From Albugo candida (taxonomy: Eukaryota > Oomycota > Peronosporomycetes > Albuginales): a stretch of 64,000 nt of DNA. Each line of letters begins with the position of its first letter. Within the stretch, counting starts at the first letter, position 1. The stretch spans positions 1 through 64,000 of the forward strand of contig JBDOQK010000041.1 in assembly GCA_040437565.1 (NCBI GenBank), read 5' to 3'. The notes under the pieces were generated by a model, which saw nothing but the letters and a program-made list of their open reading frames with translations, did no database searches and had not been told where the DNA came from. Below are positions 1 through 11,258 of the stretch, piece by piece. A program made the translations under genes and the position numbers.

Positions 1-226
1 GGACATTGTTTTATCCACGTTGTGCGATGCATATGGAATTATTACAGCCCAGCTTTCAATTGACTATAGTCTCAGCTCATTTGCACCCCACGCAACGCTC
101 GATCCTCATTGGGCAGTCAAAGATAGGAAGGCTTCGAATTCCCTTCAACACGCTGTCTACCACTTCCTCGGTTTTGATGTAAAAGTGTTGTATCTTGAAC
201 ATGGTGAGTAAGCTGTTGATCAGTTT

Positions 227-800
227 TCACGGCCAACCTCCAGAAGCCACATCGACGTACTGCTGTCCAGATTGGTGATTTCTGCTTTCGCCTTCTCTTA
301 CTCCGCTGTTGCTCTTGAGCGAGCCAATATTCACGCCAAATTCTTCGGCAACTTGGACTTGTATCTCTTGTGAAAATTCTCCATCAAATTCCGAAAGTAG
401 AAGAAATGGGACGTCTGGTGCCGATGTATGCATAGTTTTCATAGGTATGATGTCTCTTTCCTATATCACGAATGATGAAGATGGCCAGAGGTGGGAGAGT
501 AGGAACTCTAAAAACCAGCTCCAGTTATCTTCATTCTCGAGCCCAACTCTGATATAAGTTGGACCTCTTTGGTTCCATTTCGAAAGCAAGCTACAAGGAG
601 GATCCCCCGATTGAGGTAATCATAAACGTGCCATCCACGGAAATTCCACGCCCCCTGTTTGGCTTACATGCTTATAGCCGTTCTCGGAAATTGACACTCA
701 GCCACATAAATTCACTATCTAGGATATCAAGCTTGGCTTTGTGGCCTCGAATGTTTACTTCAGCCATGTAAGATGTTGAATGAGGCTGCATTGCTCAAAA
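227..800 (-). pseudogene. MULE (Mutator-like) transposase remnant
   Basis: On the minus strand the pieces VDGTF (624-638) and ENEDNWSWFLEFLL (about 495-540) occur in the order and spacing expected for the catalytic core of a Mutator-like transposase. In that family a D-G-T-F strand is followed by an E/DN-W-WF helix. They lie in different frames with stops between, so the gene is broken. The second MULE at 51950-53330 has the matching piece KDNCSWFMDFLL. Terminal repeats were not found. The call rests on short motifs only. A domesticated MULE-type host gene is possible but unlikely given the breaks. Confidence 0.5.
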
Positions 801-2734
801 CCACTTTCGAAAAACTCAAGCTTATATTTTGATTGCGTGAGCACATTTTATATATTTGGTGGAAATCCCTTCGTTTTTTCAACTTCCTTTGGATCATCAC
901 CGGAGTAACTTTCCTGCCGATCCCATGGCCACATTTCCTACTGCAGGGTTTACAGCAATTGTTTCGCAGTTGTATATCTACGAGACGCCTTACGATTGGA
1001 ATACTTACTAGGAGCGCAAAAAAGTTTATTGGAGGGCTAAATGTCCTAGAAAAATATTCAAACTACGCGACGGAGAAACAGCCATGCTGTATGCACACTG
1101 CTTTACAACGCCGCTTGTCACCTGGCAGCACACGAACGGACGGTTGCAGCTTCGTTTGTACTAAATTACTGCTTTTATGATATTTCGTTTGTTAGCATAA
1201 ATTCTGTTCTCGAAGAACCTGCTGCTAGTTTCCTGTTGCTCGTCGTCGCTTCTCATCGCTGCTGTTGAATTGTGCAACGTGTATATCCGTACGTATAGTA
1301 CTGTTCACAGCCTTGGTATATACTTTTTCTTTTCTGATCTCAACGAGTTCGACTGTTTGATCGACCGCTTTTGCATATGTTTTGTATGGGAAATGCATGC
1401 TGTATTTCTTCCTAGCCGTCTGTAACTTGTAGCGTCGACACTGAGAGAAAGATAAACAGTCGAGCAAGACACGGAGGTTTGTACGGATGCAATTTGATTT
1501 TCATCTTGTTGTTTCTCCGAATTTAAAATTGTACGTCTGACGATAAGGATGTTGGTAATCCGGACTACTGAAGCAGGCGCTTATCCCACGAAGTGATACG
1601 ACTGTTGTGAATGCAGATTAAGTGCATGCGATACAAACGAAGACGCCAGGAGTGATAAATACATCTACACGTGTTCGATCGACCGCGTTGATACTTATAC
1701 TAGCGGCTGCTGCATGACCTAAACTGCATCTTGGACATTGTGCGTCATAGAATGGAGTTGTTCCTCTTTTTAACCATAAAAACTAGAAAAGTGATATAAT
1801 ATTGCCAACACAAGAAAAATTGCTAATTACAGTGATAACACGAGGGTCACCGATTAAAGAATGGTGTTTGCAGAGGATTAGAGTCTTATTTTGCGATTTA
1901 AGCAGGGAGCTCTCAAATTGCTACGTCACGAAGAGCATTTGGTCATATCATTCCCATATCATGCCAGTTTTGAGAAAGAAACTGGTCTTGAACAAAGTGA
2001 TTGTAGTGCAAGGTCCGTAGTTGATTCAGTCTGCAAGGATCGGTGATAAAAACCATGACGACTTTCGGTGTAAAATAATAGTTATCGTTCCAAGTCACTC
2101 GTCCTGACCAACACATTTCTGTACAACGATACGAGCACGTATTTGGAACAAATGAGTAGAATACAGTCGCAATTGGAGCACGTGAGAAGCATAGCTTTCT
2201 GGTTTTCATCGTCAAGTAGACAAACCATGAAGTGTTTCCATTTAGATGCTTGAAATAACAATCTCTTAATGGAGGACATTAACAAACAAACCACTATAGT
2301 AACGATTCAAAAATACTTGATCCAAACAATGGGTTGCCATGCTCCAAATTTTTATTAGCTTTAACACAAGACATCGGCATATGTGGCTCAATTTAAACGG
2401 CAAGCTAATTGTAGTGTGATTTCCAAGCAACGAGGTAACAAGGAGAATTCACGCAGCTAAGAGTAGATGATAGTTGAGAGAATGTACGGAAAGTCCGGCT
2501 CGGTCGGTAGTGCGCATGGAGATACACAACGGCCAATGATTCCAAGGCTTCGAAACATTAATGCAAGATGTATAGCTTATGGCATGTTTAACATCGTAGT
2601 ACGGAATAGCGATAATGAATGGAAGGCATGATTGCCAACGATGAGCATTATCATGTTGCAGAAGCGAATATGGTAGCCGGAGTTGAAGCTCGAGTCTGGG
2701 AATCACATTACTGGTTACAGCTTCCGGTTCAAAC

Positions 2735-3113
2735 TCGAATCAAAAATAATTCCATCCCGACCACGTTAGACGCATAGTGCATGTGCTGTTGTGCCGTCGA
2801 TTTGGATAGAACGGCTATCAACCAGTAACATTCGTTACGGCTTGCATTGCAAAAAGTGGCTCTTACTTTCGTCTGGATCGATCAACGATTAGACAATTAC
2901 AGCACTTTCCGCGTTCTACACCACGTTTAGTGTGCAGAATCAAGACAAAGGTATCCAGATCGCAAAGGTGCAGAATAGAATCGAACGCAAGGATCATATG
3001 TTTTTTTGTCTGCGACTCCACGATCTTTGCTGCGGGTACGGCACCGGCAAGTAGAAGTGCAAGTGCAACTCCGATCCCAGTCCTAGCTGTATGGCTATAT
3101 CAAGTCTAGTTGG
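2735..3113 (+). mobile_element. 5'-truncated LINE 3' end
   Basis: This stretch aligns by eye with the 3' end of the LINE at 54190-56830 (bases about 56385-56810). Shared blocks include CATCCCGACCA, TCTACACCACGTTTAGTG and CAAGTAGAAGTGCAA, in the same order. It is the usual product of incomplete target-primed reverse transcription: only the 3' end of the RT C-terminal region and the 3' UTR remain. The copies differ at many positions, so neither insertion is recent. Confidence 0.65.
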
Positions 3114-4046
3114 GTGGACACCGCTCGAGCGAACAGTGTAACTAACCATTATGATTTCTTTATCACAATCATGGTGGGTTCAGATAGCCACGATAAAGCT
3201 CTGTCAACAGGAAGAAATCTTATCAACTCGCACAGGTATTTTCATCATGCCTTTTGCATGCATATGTATCATAAAGATAGCATAGGCATTCAAATAAATC
3301 AATTAGTAAGGAAAGTCACCTCCAAATGGATAAAGCTGCCATGATGAAGGTTGATGTGGTCAAAATTCTATGTGATGCAGATAATGAAAGCAACTGACCA
3401 ACCCTGACAATGTTTTGGTAATGATTACACATAGACATTCAATTTTACCTGATGAGAGTTTCATCAATGCAACAATCCTCCTCCCACTGCTACTACAAGT
3501 GCCAAATGTAAATAAAACTGGACAATGCTACATTTACAAGCTTTGCTTCGCCACGGTCGTATAGACTGAGCTTTTAGCTTTGACGCAAGGAATACGCGAA
3601 AGCTTCCGTGTTCAACAAAGATACGGTGGGCTAGCACACGAAGAATTTGAAAAAGAACTCGCAGCTGCAACATTGAGAAGCTTGATGCATATATTTATCA
3701 TGTGTCTTAAATCGCTGGGAGATAATAGCAAAAATTCAAATTCAATACGATTTGGCTCGCTAAGAGAGATTCCTGCTTTTGTGAACAAAATTGTAAGCCA
3801 CTAAGGTACCAGAAGCATCATGAATGAAAGGCAGTCACACGATCATCATAATATATACTGCAATTCCACTGGACTTCACCTTGCTGTCTACGAAAGCTGC
3901 TTACTGCCTGGAAGTCAAGCTTATACACAAATTTGTTTCTGTCGGTTAAGTTATTACTCCTGAAGCCTCTGATAATCACTTGACAACATTTAACATAAAG
4001 CGTCAGGTCGTCGACTTGGTTCAGTACATAACAGAAATCAATGCAA

Positions 4047-4182
4047 TCACAACGTTATATAACTNNNNNNNNNNNNNNNNNNNNNNNNNNNNNNNNNNNN
4101 NNNNNNNNNNNNNNNNNNNNNNNNNNNNNNNNNNNNNNNNNNNNNNNNNNNNNNNNNNNNNNNNTCACAACGTTATATAACT
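4047..4182. repeat. N-gap flanked by an 18-bp direct copy
   Basis: The 100 N at 4065-4164 are bounded by TCACAACGTTATATAACT on both sides (4047-4064 and 4165-4182). This is read as two contig ends that overlap but were not merged. Confidence 0.85.
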
Positions 4183-4258
4183 ATACACCAATTGGGTGGT
4201 GAGAAATCGCGGGCCTCTTTTCGTTATATTTCAGAGCTACCAGAAAGAGTCGATACAA

Positions 4259-4834
4259 ATGCCTGGGTACAGTCAAGAGCCAGAAGATGCGCAACGAGCA
4301 GCCAAAGCTCGTGGTCAACACATTCGCGTGCACTTCAAACACTGTCGTGAAGTTGCGCATGCAATCAAAAACATGTCTCTAATCAAAGCAAAAAGATTTC
4401 TGGGTGATGTACTGGAGTACAAGCAAGCTGTCCCATTCACCAAATTCACGGGCGGGTGCGGTCGCCACGCGCAAGGCAAGCTTCGTGGAGCAGCGGGTGA
4501 CAAATGCAAGTGGCCTCAAAAAGCCACAAAAATTATCTTGGATCTTCTTAAGAACGCGGAAGCCAATGCCGAGATGAAAGGACTGCAATTGTCAAAGCTA
4601 TACATCACGCACGTGCAAGCTAACAGCGCTGTGTGTCAACGTCGGCGTACCTATCGAGCACACGGACGTGTGGGACCGTACATGTCCCATCCAGCGCACT
4701 TTGAATTGATCCTCACGGAAAAGCGTGACAATGTCGAGAAAGCGCCGGAAGAAAAGAAACAAGTCAAATTGTCCCGCAAGCGTCTCGCGCAACTTCGTTT
4801 GAAATCGGGTGGAGGAATTCCAGCAGCAGAGTAA
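4259..4834 (+). CDS. RPL17: 60S ribosomal protein L17 (uL22 family)
   Basis: This encodes a large-subunit ribosomal protein that lines the peptide exit tunnel. The 191-residue protein starts MPGYSQEPEDAQRAAKARG and continues with VHFKHCREVAHAIK, the conserved beginning of eukaryotic L17. The GRHAQGK segment and the C-terminal HPAHFELIL strand typical of uL22 follow, and the tail is lysine-rich. Length is normal for the family (human 184). The frame stays open upstream to 4196, but no ATG lies there, so the ATG at 4259 is chosen. A 5' UTR intron ending at the TTTCAG near 4232 is possible. It converges on the AP-4 epsilon gene, with 251 bp between the stop codons. No breaks are seen. Confidence 0.96.
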   Translation: MPGYSQEPEDAQRAAKARGQHIRVHFKHCREVAHAIKNMSLIKAKRFLGDVLEYKQAVPFTKFTGGCGRHAQGKLRGAAGDKCKWPQKATKIILDLLKNAEANAEMKGLQLSKLYITHVQANSAVCQRRRTYRAHGRVGPYMSHPAHFELILTEKRDNVEKAPEEKKQVKLSRKRLAQLRLKSGGGIPAAE

Positions 4835-5085
4835 ACAGGTGAACGATGGCTGTCGGTTCTTTTCGTTCTTGATGAATGCTTGGAGTAAATTTCAATACAT
4901 TCTTCAAGTACACTGGGCTCAGAATTGTGTTTCATGTTTTGATTCGCTACTTACTGTCCAAAATCGCAATCAGCTGATAGTCTCCTGCACTTGTGACTTG
5001 ACATCATAACATAAATTTCGTGGTCGTATTGCTGTTGCTAATCGGAGCCTGGTGTCTCGAGGCTGTGCGTCTACGTGTTGACACT

Positions 5086-8000
5086 CTACTGCAGATGTTG
5101 TATGAGATATTCCGCAAGCTGGTCTGTGAATCCATAGTCTGCAGTTCGAACAGTAAGGTCGAGAAAGCCTTGGTTCCGTATTTTGATGTGGATCAGAGCT
5201 ACAGAGTCGGAATTTCCAAGTCGACAAACCGCAATCGCTTCATTTGCTGTAAAAGAGAAATACATTGTCAGTGAACGATTGTATCGCTACACCAATAACG
5301 TACTGGAAGGAATCGATTCGACAGTGTGAATCATCAGATTTGTCACCCGATCAGAGAATTCAGCCAAATTTCGAATTCTACCAGCAGGTACTTTGACTTT
5401 CTTTTCACAGGGACAAGCACCCCACCGAGAGCCAAACTCCTGGGTGTTGATTCGACAAGGTTGCAGCGATCGGCCATTGTACTGAAAAGTGGTCACTGAA
5501 GGAGATAGCCGGAGATCTGAAGGAAAGAGACGTTTTAGATGTGCCAAGTGTCCGCTAGGAGCAGCATACCGTTGATACCGACAGCTAAGGCCGACTCGGA
5601 GGTAACAGACTGTGTTGGTGAGCCTCCCGCCGTACTTCCTGGATTATGGAACGGATCTTGTGAAACATGAGATGGTAGTGATGCTTGCAAAAGAGTTGCT
5701 TGCGGTGGAGTATCAAATGATATGTCGAGCAAGTCAACCTCAGCTTGCACCGGTGGTGGCTGAGCAGGACCTGGTTGCGGAGTATGAGTGGGCTCTTGAA
5801 TCAAAGTCGGTCGACTTGGGGTTCTCTTTGTAGGAGCTTTTCCGACATTGGATCGCCGACTTGATCTCATTTTGCCGGCTGATCCTCGACGAGATATAGC
5901 TGGTGCACTCCCACCCGGAATGCCTCCAAAAATTGCAGAAGCCATCAGTTGGCGCTCATCGGGCTCTGGGGGCTCTTCTTCGTACTCTTGTTCCATCGGT
6001 GGGTCCATCGGGTATGCGTTTGTGGGCGGAGGGTACCTTGAAACTTCAGACGAATGGTTGAATCCACCTTGTGGGTGCCCAGGCGGTCCGGTAGCCATAT
6101 TATACGGATCATGTGGAGGAGTCTCGCCAAGAAGCCCAGTTGGACCCCACACGTTTTTCGGTCCACGTTGAGCATAGCCATCACCTTCATTCGTTGAAGA
6201 TGCATTCCAACCCCCTGCATGATTATTCGCAGGTGGTCCGCCTTGTCCTGGAGCAGGTGCACCCCACTTACTGCTGAATGGAGTCGGGACATTGGCAGAA
6301 GGTGGTAGTTTGGTAGCATACGGTAATTCTGGTTTCTGGTACGCTTCAAAGTTTAGTCGATCCGAATTTCGAGTCTTCCGCATGTTGTACTCTTCTTCTT
6401 CATCTGAATCTTGCGGTGGGTCATACAATGGTGCGCCTTGGGCAACTGCCTTCTCCACAAAAGGTGTCAGAAACGAGAGGTCACTATCCACCTGGATATC
6501 TTCGCAGCTGGCATCTTCAGGGAACAATTGAGACATCAGTGCTGGAGCTTTCGTCAGCGCTAGATACTCAAAGCAGCGCTGCTGTATGTCGGTACTTCGA
6601 CTCGTCTTGTATTTGTTCATGAGATCGTCTGCGATTTCGATGGTGTGTCCCATTTGAGCTGTTATTTTGGTAATAGCAGTGAGAACATATCCTCGCGTGA
6701 TGTCTTCTTGATTGAATGGACGATCTACAAGCTCACAGAGTCTCTCGCAAATCTCTTCCAGGTCCATATTCGAGGCTAAATAGCCGTATTCTCCTAGTAC
6801 CCACGCCATTGTGCATACTAGAATATCGGGTAGAACAGTTGGCTCTAGCAAATCGAGATACGTATCCACCGCATCACGACGGAGTTCCATGTCTTGCTCC
6901 TCGTCTTCTCCGCTTCCTTCCGCAATTAAGCGAAGGAGATTGTGGGCTACTTCTGGCTGCACAAGATCGCCACCAAGTTCGAAAAGATTTGTCATCGTTT
7001 GGATGTACCAGCCATTGCTAGGCGCATATCGCTCAGCACATTGCGTGATCCTTGAGACGAGTTCTGTTCGTAAGAAAACATCTGTTGTTTCTCTGAGAAA
7101 CTGAGTCAGCTTGTCGGATATGAATTCCACATTGACTGGATTTGTCATTCTATACAATAAATCCAATGTTCTGCGTTTCAGTGTCTCATCCGGGTCTTCG
7201 AGACAATCGATTACGGCCATTTGATGTGCAGCGGCATACTTTGGATGATCCTTCACGATCGCTGCCAATCCAGTAACTCCAAGATACTTGAGATTGTGAT
7301 TATCACTGCTGATGAAACGCGAGATACTAGCTGCAGCTGCGTCCAATAAAGTGCTATTTGGATAAATTGTCGTGACTGTTCGTACACATTCGTAGATAAT
7401 CGCATATCCCACATTGATTCCAGTATCCGCTCGCCTCATGACATCATGCAGTACTTCATACATTCCTTCACTCGTTTGTTGATCTGCTTGACCCAAAAGT
7501 GATAGAATCTTGAGTAGCCGAATCTGGATCCAAGGTGCTGGTATGCGATGATAATCGAATTCTCTTGGTAGACGATGTTCTGTGATCTGTTTCAGTATGC
7601 TTACAAAGCTGGGCACTAGATCCTTGTACGCACTCGGGTTCGCTAGCGATAAGTCATGTAAACTGCACAAGGTGGCACCCATAACACTTGGGTCTCGATC
7701 ACAGAGAGCTCGACGTAATATATCTCCGCTGTCTTGTATAGAGTCCGGTTTAAGCTGATGGAAACGATGCATCGCCATAACCGCTTTTTTTCGTACTATT
7801 TCCGCATCATGTCGCATCAAATCGGTGATCATTGGCTGTACAGCTGGAATCATCTCCACGGTGACCAGCTTACAAACAGCCATTAGTGCTGCACATACTT
7901 CCAAGTGGTTGGACGACTGTAAGTCGCGTTGTAACTGATTATTGATCATTAAGCGAAACTCATGTGTTGGAGAGAGTACCAAGCTGCATGTGAGATAGCC

Positions 8001-8291
8001 GACGCGTTTCTGCAGCAAATTCGTGCTTGCAGTCATTTCTACCGCTTTGATGTACCCGAAGGAGGCATCGTGGCCCAGCATTTCCACATACATTAATCGA
8101 ATCAAAAACTCTTTTTTGCGTTTGTTGATCGCAGTTCCGGTTGCGGAGGAGACGGCAGATACGTCATTCATTTTTCGTTTTAATTGTGCGACTTCATGGA
8201 GAATGATACGGTCTTCTTCCTGCTTGGATTTGCTTTCTCCGATTGATTTTACGAGCTCAAAGAATTCTTTGGATAAGTGACTTCCAGACAT
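5086..8291 (-). CDS. AP4E1: AP-4 complex subunit epsilon (large adaptin)
   Basis: This is the large subunit of the AP-4 coat, which sorts cargo at the trans-Golgi network. Exons on minus are 8291-5570, 5516-5304 and 5246-5086, with introns of 53 and 57 bp. The spliced frame closes exactly at 1,031 residues. Residues 1 to about 560 are an adaptin alpha-solenoid with the epsilon-type blocks KRVGYL, EVCAALMAV, RRALCDRDPSVM, APWIQIRLLKILSLLG and LKYLGVTGL. A long Gly/Pro/Asn-rich hinge (about 650-900) follows, then a short C-terminal ear-like module in exons 2 and 3. The frame is open to 8342, but the first ATG is at 8291. Reading only exon 1 would end the protein in an intron-derived tail and lose the ear. 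It could be confused with AP-1 gamma, but the blocks favour epsilon. Confidence 0.93.
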
Positions 8292-10317
8292 TTGGTAAGC
8301 TGCTATGTGAGTGAGATTCAGAATAAGCTTCTTACAGCGCAAACTACGCGCAGGAGCAAGTTTCAGGGAGCGAGATTATTTGGAAGGTGCCGCTTGTTAT
8401 CTTCGGATGAACCTAGATTAAGTGCGTATGTGCGTGCCGATATGCGCTGTCTAACTGCTCAGCGAGTACTCGGAGCAAACTGCATCGTACCACCACTACC
8501 TTGAAAAATGGTGCGTGTTGATGTCATACCCGTCGTATTGTACTGAGATTTCTCACAGTCTCTGTTTTTCTGCCTGTTAGACTTCCGCTTGACTAGGTAC
8601 GGTTGTATCTGGAAAAGCGGTAAACAGCCATCGAAGATTGGAAGCGAGGCGCTTCATGCGAAATTAATTCATCTATCTTGGGTCAGGAAGATATTCACGA
8701 CAATGAAAATGTAGAACTGTACGAAGGCTCATGTTCCTCTTATTGGATATATGCTTTATATCCAAACGGAAATAGAAGATGGAGAATACGGTTAACGTGC
8801 CATCGGTTGCCCGATGAGGACAACTGTTGTTGACACTATGACGGGGCCATATATGATCATGTCGACTTTGGAAGTTTTTCTAAGGATTGGGTGCATCTGG
8901 TTGCCGTTTAAGATATCGTTGTTGGTATGAAGTGCGTTGTTAACGTGCGCGAGTCTTGGTGAAAATCTCCTGTTTTACGTAACATCGTTGCAATAAATCA
9001 GCGCTACATTTGAAATTCTGAGACCAGTCAGCTTTCACTCGTGCTGCAGGTATGGTATATCACACCAGCCATTCACAATCACAAACGAGTTGGTCTACTA
9101 AGAAGTCAATATGAACGACTGACCACGTCCATAGATTCAAGGATCACTCAATCCCTCACGCTACAAAAGCTTTTTATCTCCTTCTTGAGCCGTAGCTGTA
9201 CAATACAGCAGATCACGCTACGAGGGGAAGATTAGAATAGCAGAGACACCAAACCTCGTACCAGCCATATTCATGCTTTGTCGAACCGTCTTCTGTGTAT
9301 CCTATGGCCAAAAACAATCAATGCAATGTAAGAAGCCAGATTTGTCCAAGTTTGAATTCTCATAAGAAAATGGCAAAGCCTTCACTTGAAGTGAACGTCC
9401 CGCACACCGCGTTTACGGTGCCAACGGAACGAAGTACAGCTTTGGTGGGAAGCCCGTCTTCTTATCTGCGAGGTAATATTTGTCGGGTCTTTTGAAGCAA
9501 GGAAACAATGAGTTGATGAAAATCGCTAGATCAACCCGAGCCAAACATGAGCCATAAACAACTGAGATCTCAGATTATAACATCAGATCAAAATCGTTCG
9601 TGGAAATATATGGTGTTGAAGTGTTCTATATGTGGTAGAGGATGTGGTCAAGGACAAGCGTATACTGCTTAAGGAATTTCTGGAGGACATTTCTGGCGCC
9701 GTTCATTAGATAGAAAGCAGACTCTCCAGACGAAGTGAAAAGGACCGTACAGAGTATTAAATGAATATATGCTTTGCTTCAATCTGTTGACCAGAAACGG
9801 AAATGTGGCTCTAAGAAATGAGAAATTGCGGCATTTGATTTCATCTGATATATTTTTTTAATATATGTGACGAGCTTGGTAGCTACAAATGGCTTCAATG
9901 ACACTGCAAAGAGCATAGACAGTATCTGGCCAGATTTTACCAAATATGGTTGGAAAAGGTACAATTGCAGTCTTTCAATTAAGTCTGAACAGGTCAACTG
10001 GCTCTAAGCCACGCTTCATCCGTACCAGCAAAGCGCAGGAAGTAATAGTAGACACAATAGACAAGAAGCAGCATCGACCTAATTGCCATAAATACTATGG
10101 CTCGTGAAATANNNNNNNNNNNNNNNNNNNNNNNNNNNNNNNNNNNNNNNNNNNNNNNNNNNNNNNNNNNNNNNNNNNNNNNNNNNNNNNNNNNNNNNNN
10201 NNNNNNNNNNNCAATAGACAAGAAGCAGCATCGACCTAATTGCCATAAATACTATGGCTCGTGAAATAACCGGTTACGAATACGGTAAATATCAAAGACT
10301 TGGACGTTTTGGAAACT
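8292..10317. other. Intergenic, no gene seen
   Basis: About 2 kb lies between the divergent AP-4 epsilon and NDUFA6 genes. Only short open frames without recognisable motifs are present, along with one N-gap. It should contain both promoters. I could not identify their elements. Confidence 0.55.
10055..10268. repeat. N-gap flanked by a 57-bp direct copy
   Basis: Bases 10055-10111 are repeated exactly at 10212-10268 around 100 N. This is an unmerged contig overlap just upstream of NDUFA6, so the real promoter is about 157 bp shorter than shown. Confidence 0.88.
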
Positions 10318-10710
10318 ATGGCGCTGCGCGTGGCGAAAGAGCAACTCACGAAGGCAAAATCAAGCCCTGCTGTCACTCTGTACCGATACATAATCAAACA
10401 GGTTCCTCGAGTCCTGACTCTGTACGACATTACGATGGAACCTTCAGAAGCTCGACTGGCGATTCAGGCTTTATTTCGCAAAAATGCAAATATCAAAGAT
10501 CCCCGAGTTGTTGACATGCTGATCACAAAAGCAAACATGGAATTGGAAGAAACTCTTTTGCAGTGGAAGCAAAAAGTGCATCTTCTTACGCTATTAGAAA
10601 CGGGAATGCAGCTACGCGCATCGGCCGATAAAGTCAAAAAGGATCCGTTTGAGAATTTTATAGCAGGAGTTGAGGATGAAGATGAAGCTTGGGACGAAAT
10701 CAAGTTCTGA
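10318..10710 (+). CDS. NDUFA6: NADH dehydrogenase 1 alpha subcomplex subunit 6 (LYR protein)
   Basis: This is an accessory subunit of mitochondrial complex I from the LYR family. In that family the LYR helices bind the acyl carrier protein near the quinone site. The 130-residue protein has the LYR motif (VTLYRYIIKQVPR, about residues 20-32) and the diagnostic block KNANIKDPRVVDMLITKA, then ELEETLLQWKQKVH, closely matching animal NDUFA6 (B14). The tail is acidic. The frame extends upstream to 10300 only through a TTG, so the ATG at 10318 is preferred. No intron is needed. No classical presequence is obvious, as is normal for this subunit. Confidence 0.93.
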   Translation: MALRVAKEQLTKAKSSPAVTLYRYIIKQVPRVLTLYDITMEPSEARLAIQALFRKNANIKDPRVVDMLITKANMELEETLLQWKQKVHLLTLLETGMQLRASADKVKKDPFENFIAGVEDEDEAWDEIKF

Positions 10711-11258
10711 TGATAAATCACATCAACCGGTCGATTACTTTGCGTTTCCTGATAATCGTAGAATCATGCTTGTGTAGTAACTGCTTGACTTCATACACTC
10801 GCAATTTGAATAATCCCTACAATCTATTAATGCACATTATAATAATGGAATGTTGAAATTTCGAAAGATGCCGTCAAACGTGCCAACACGTGGACTTTGA
10901 TACTGAACGAATAGGCCTGTAAATGAGGCCTACAAATTTTCTAGAGATCGTGGTGCATGTTTTGCTTGTAAGGGCTGAGCTCTCTGTCTGACTAGCAGGC
11001 GATTTCGACCGCATATAAGTCTGATATGAGAAAGACCGTTTTTTGCAGAATGTGCGAAATCAATATAAAGAATTATACAAACAGAAAGGAAACATTTACA
11101 GTGGTACATGTATTCTTCGAATTTGAATGGATAACTGCGTCACTGCTTAGGAATCACATCTATTCACCTTCGAATTTGCTAAAGTATGCCTTTGCATTTT
11201 ACATTCTCACACTCGATTGTTTCTGAAAACAAATTGAAGCCAGCAGCCTTAGTACTAC
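10711..11258 (+). other. Intergenic, probable promoter region
   Basis: This 548 bp separates NDUFA6 from the FYVE-GAF gene, both on plus. No open frame or repeat stands out. It is AT-rich and should carry the NDUFA6 3' end and the next promoter. Confidence 0.5.

Larger units (their letters stand above)
1..4258. other. Gene-poor stretch with element debris
   Basis: I see no supportable host gene in this 4.2 kb. It holds a decayed MULE transposase segment (about 227-800) and a 5'-truncated LINE end (about 2735-3113), both listed separately. The remaining open frames are short, lack family motifs and overlap on both strands. Bases 3114-4258 lead up to the uL22 gene and contain one N-gap. Confidence 0.6.

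Noticed and set aside
833-1180. 115-codon plus frame as a secreted effector (RXLR or CHxC type)
   Set aside because: No convincing signal peptide followed by an RXLR or CHxC motif is present. The neighbourhood is element debris.
5848-7104. Several plus-strand open frames of 70-107 codons
   Set aside because: They lie antisense to the AP-4 epsilon hinge and solenoid and show no family features.
8292-8342. Longer N-terminus for AP-4 epsilon starting at 8342
   Set aside because: The codon at 8342 is TTG. The first ATG, at 8291, leads straight into the conserved N-terminus.
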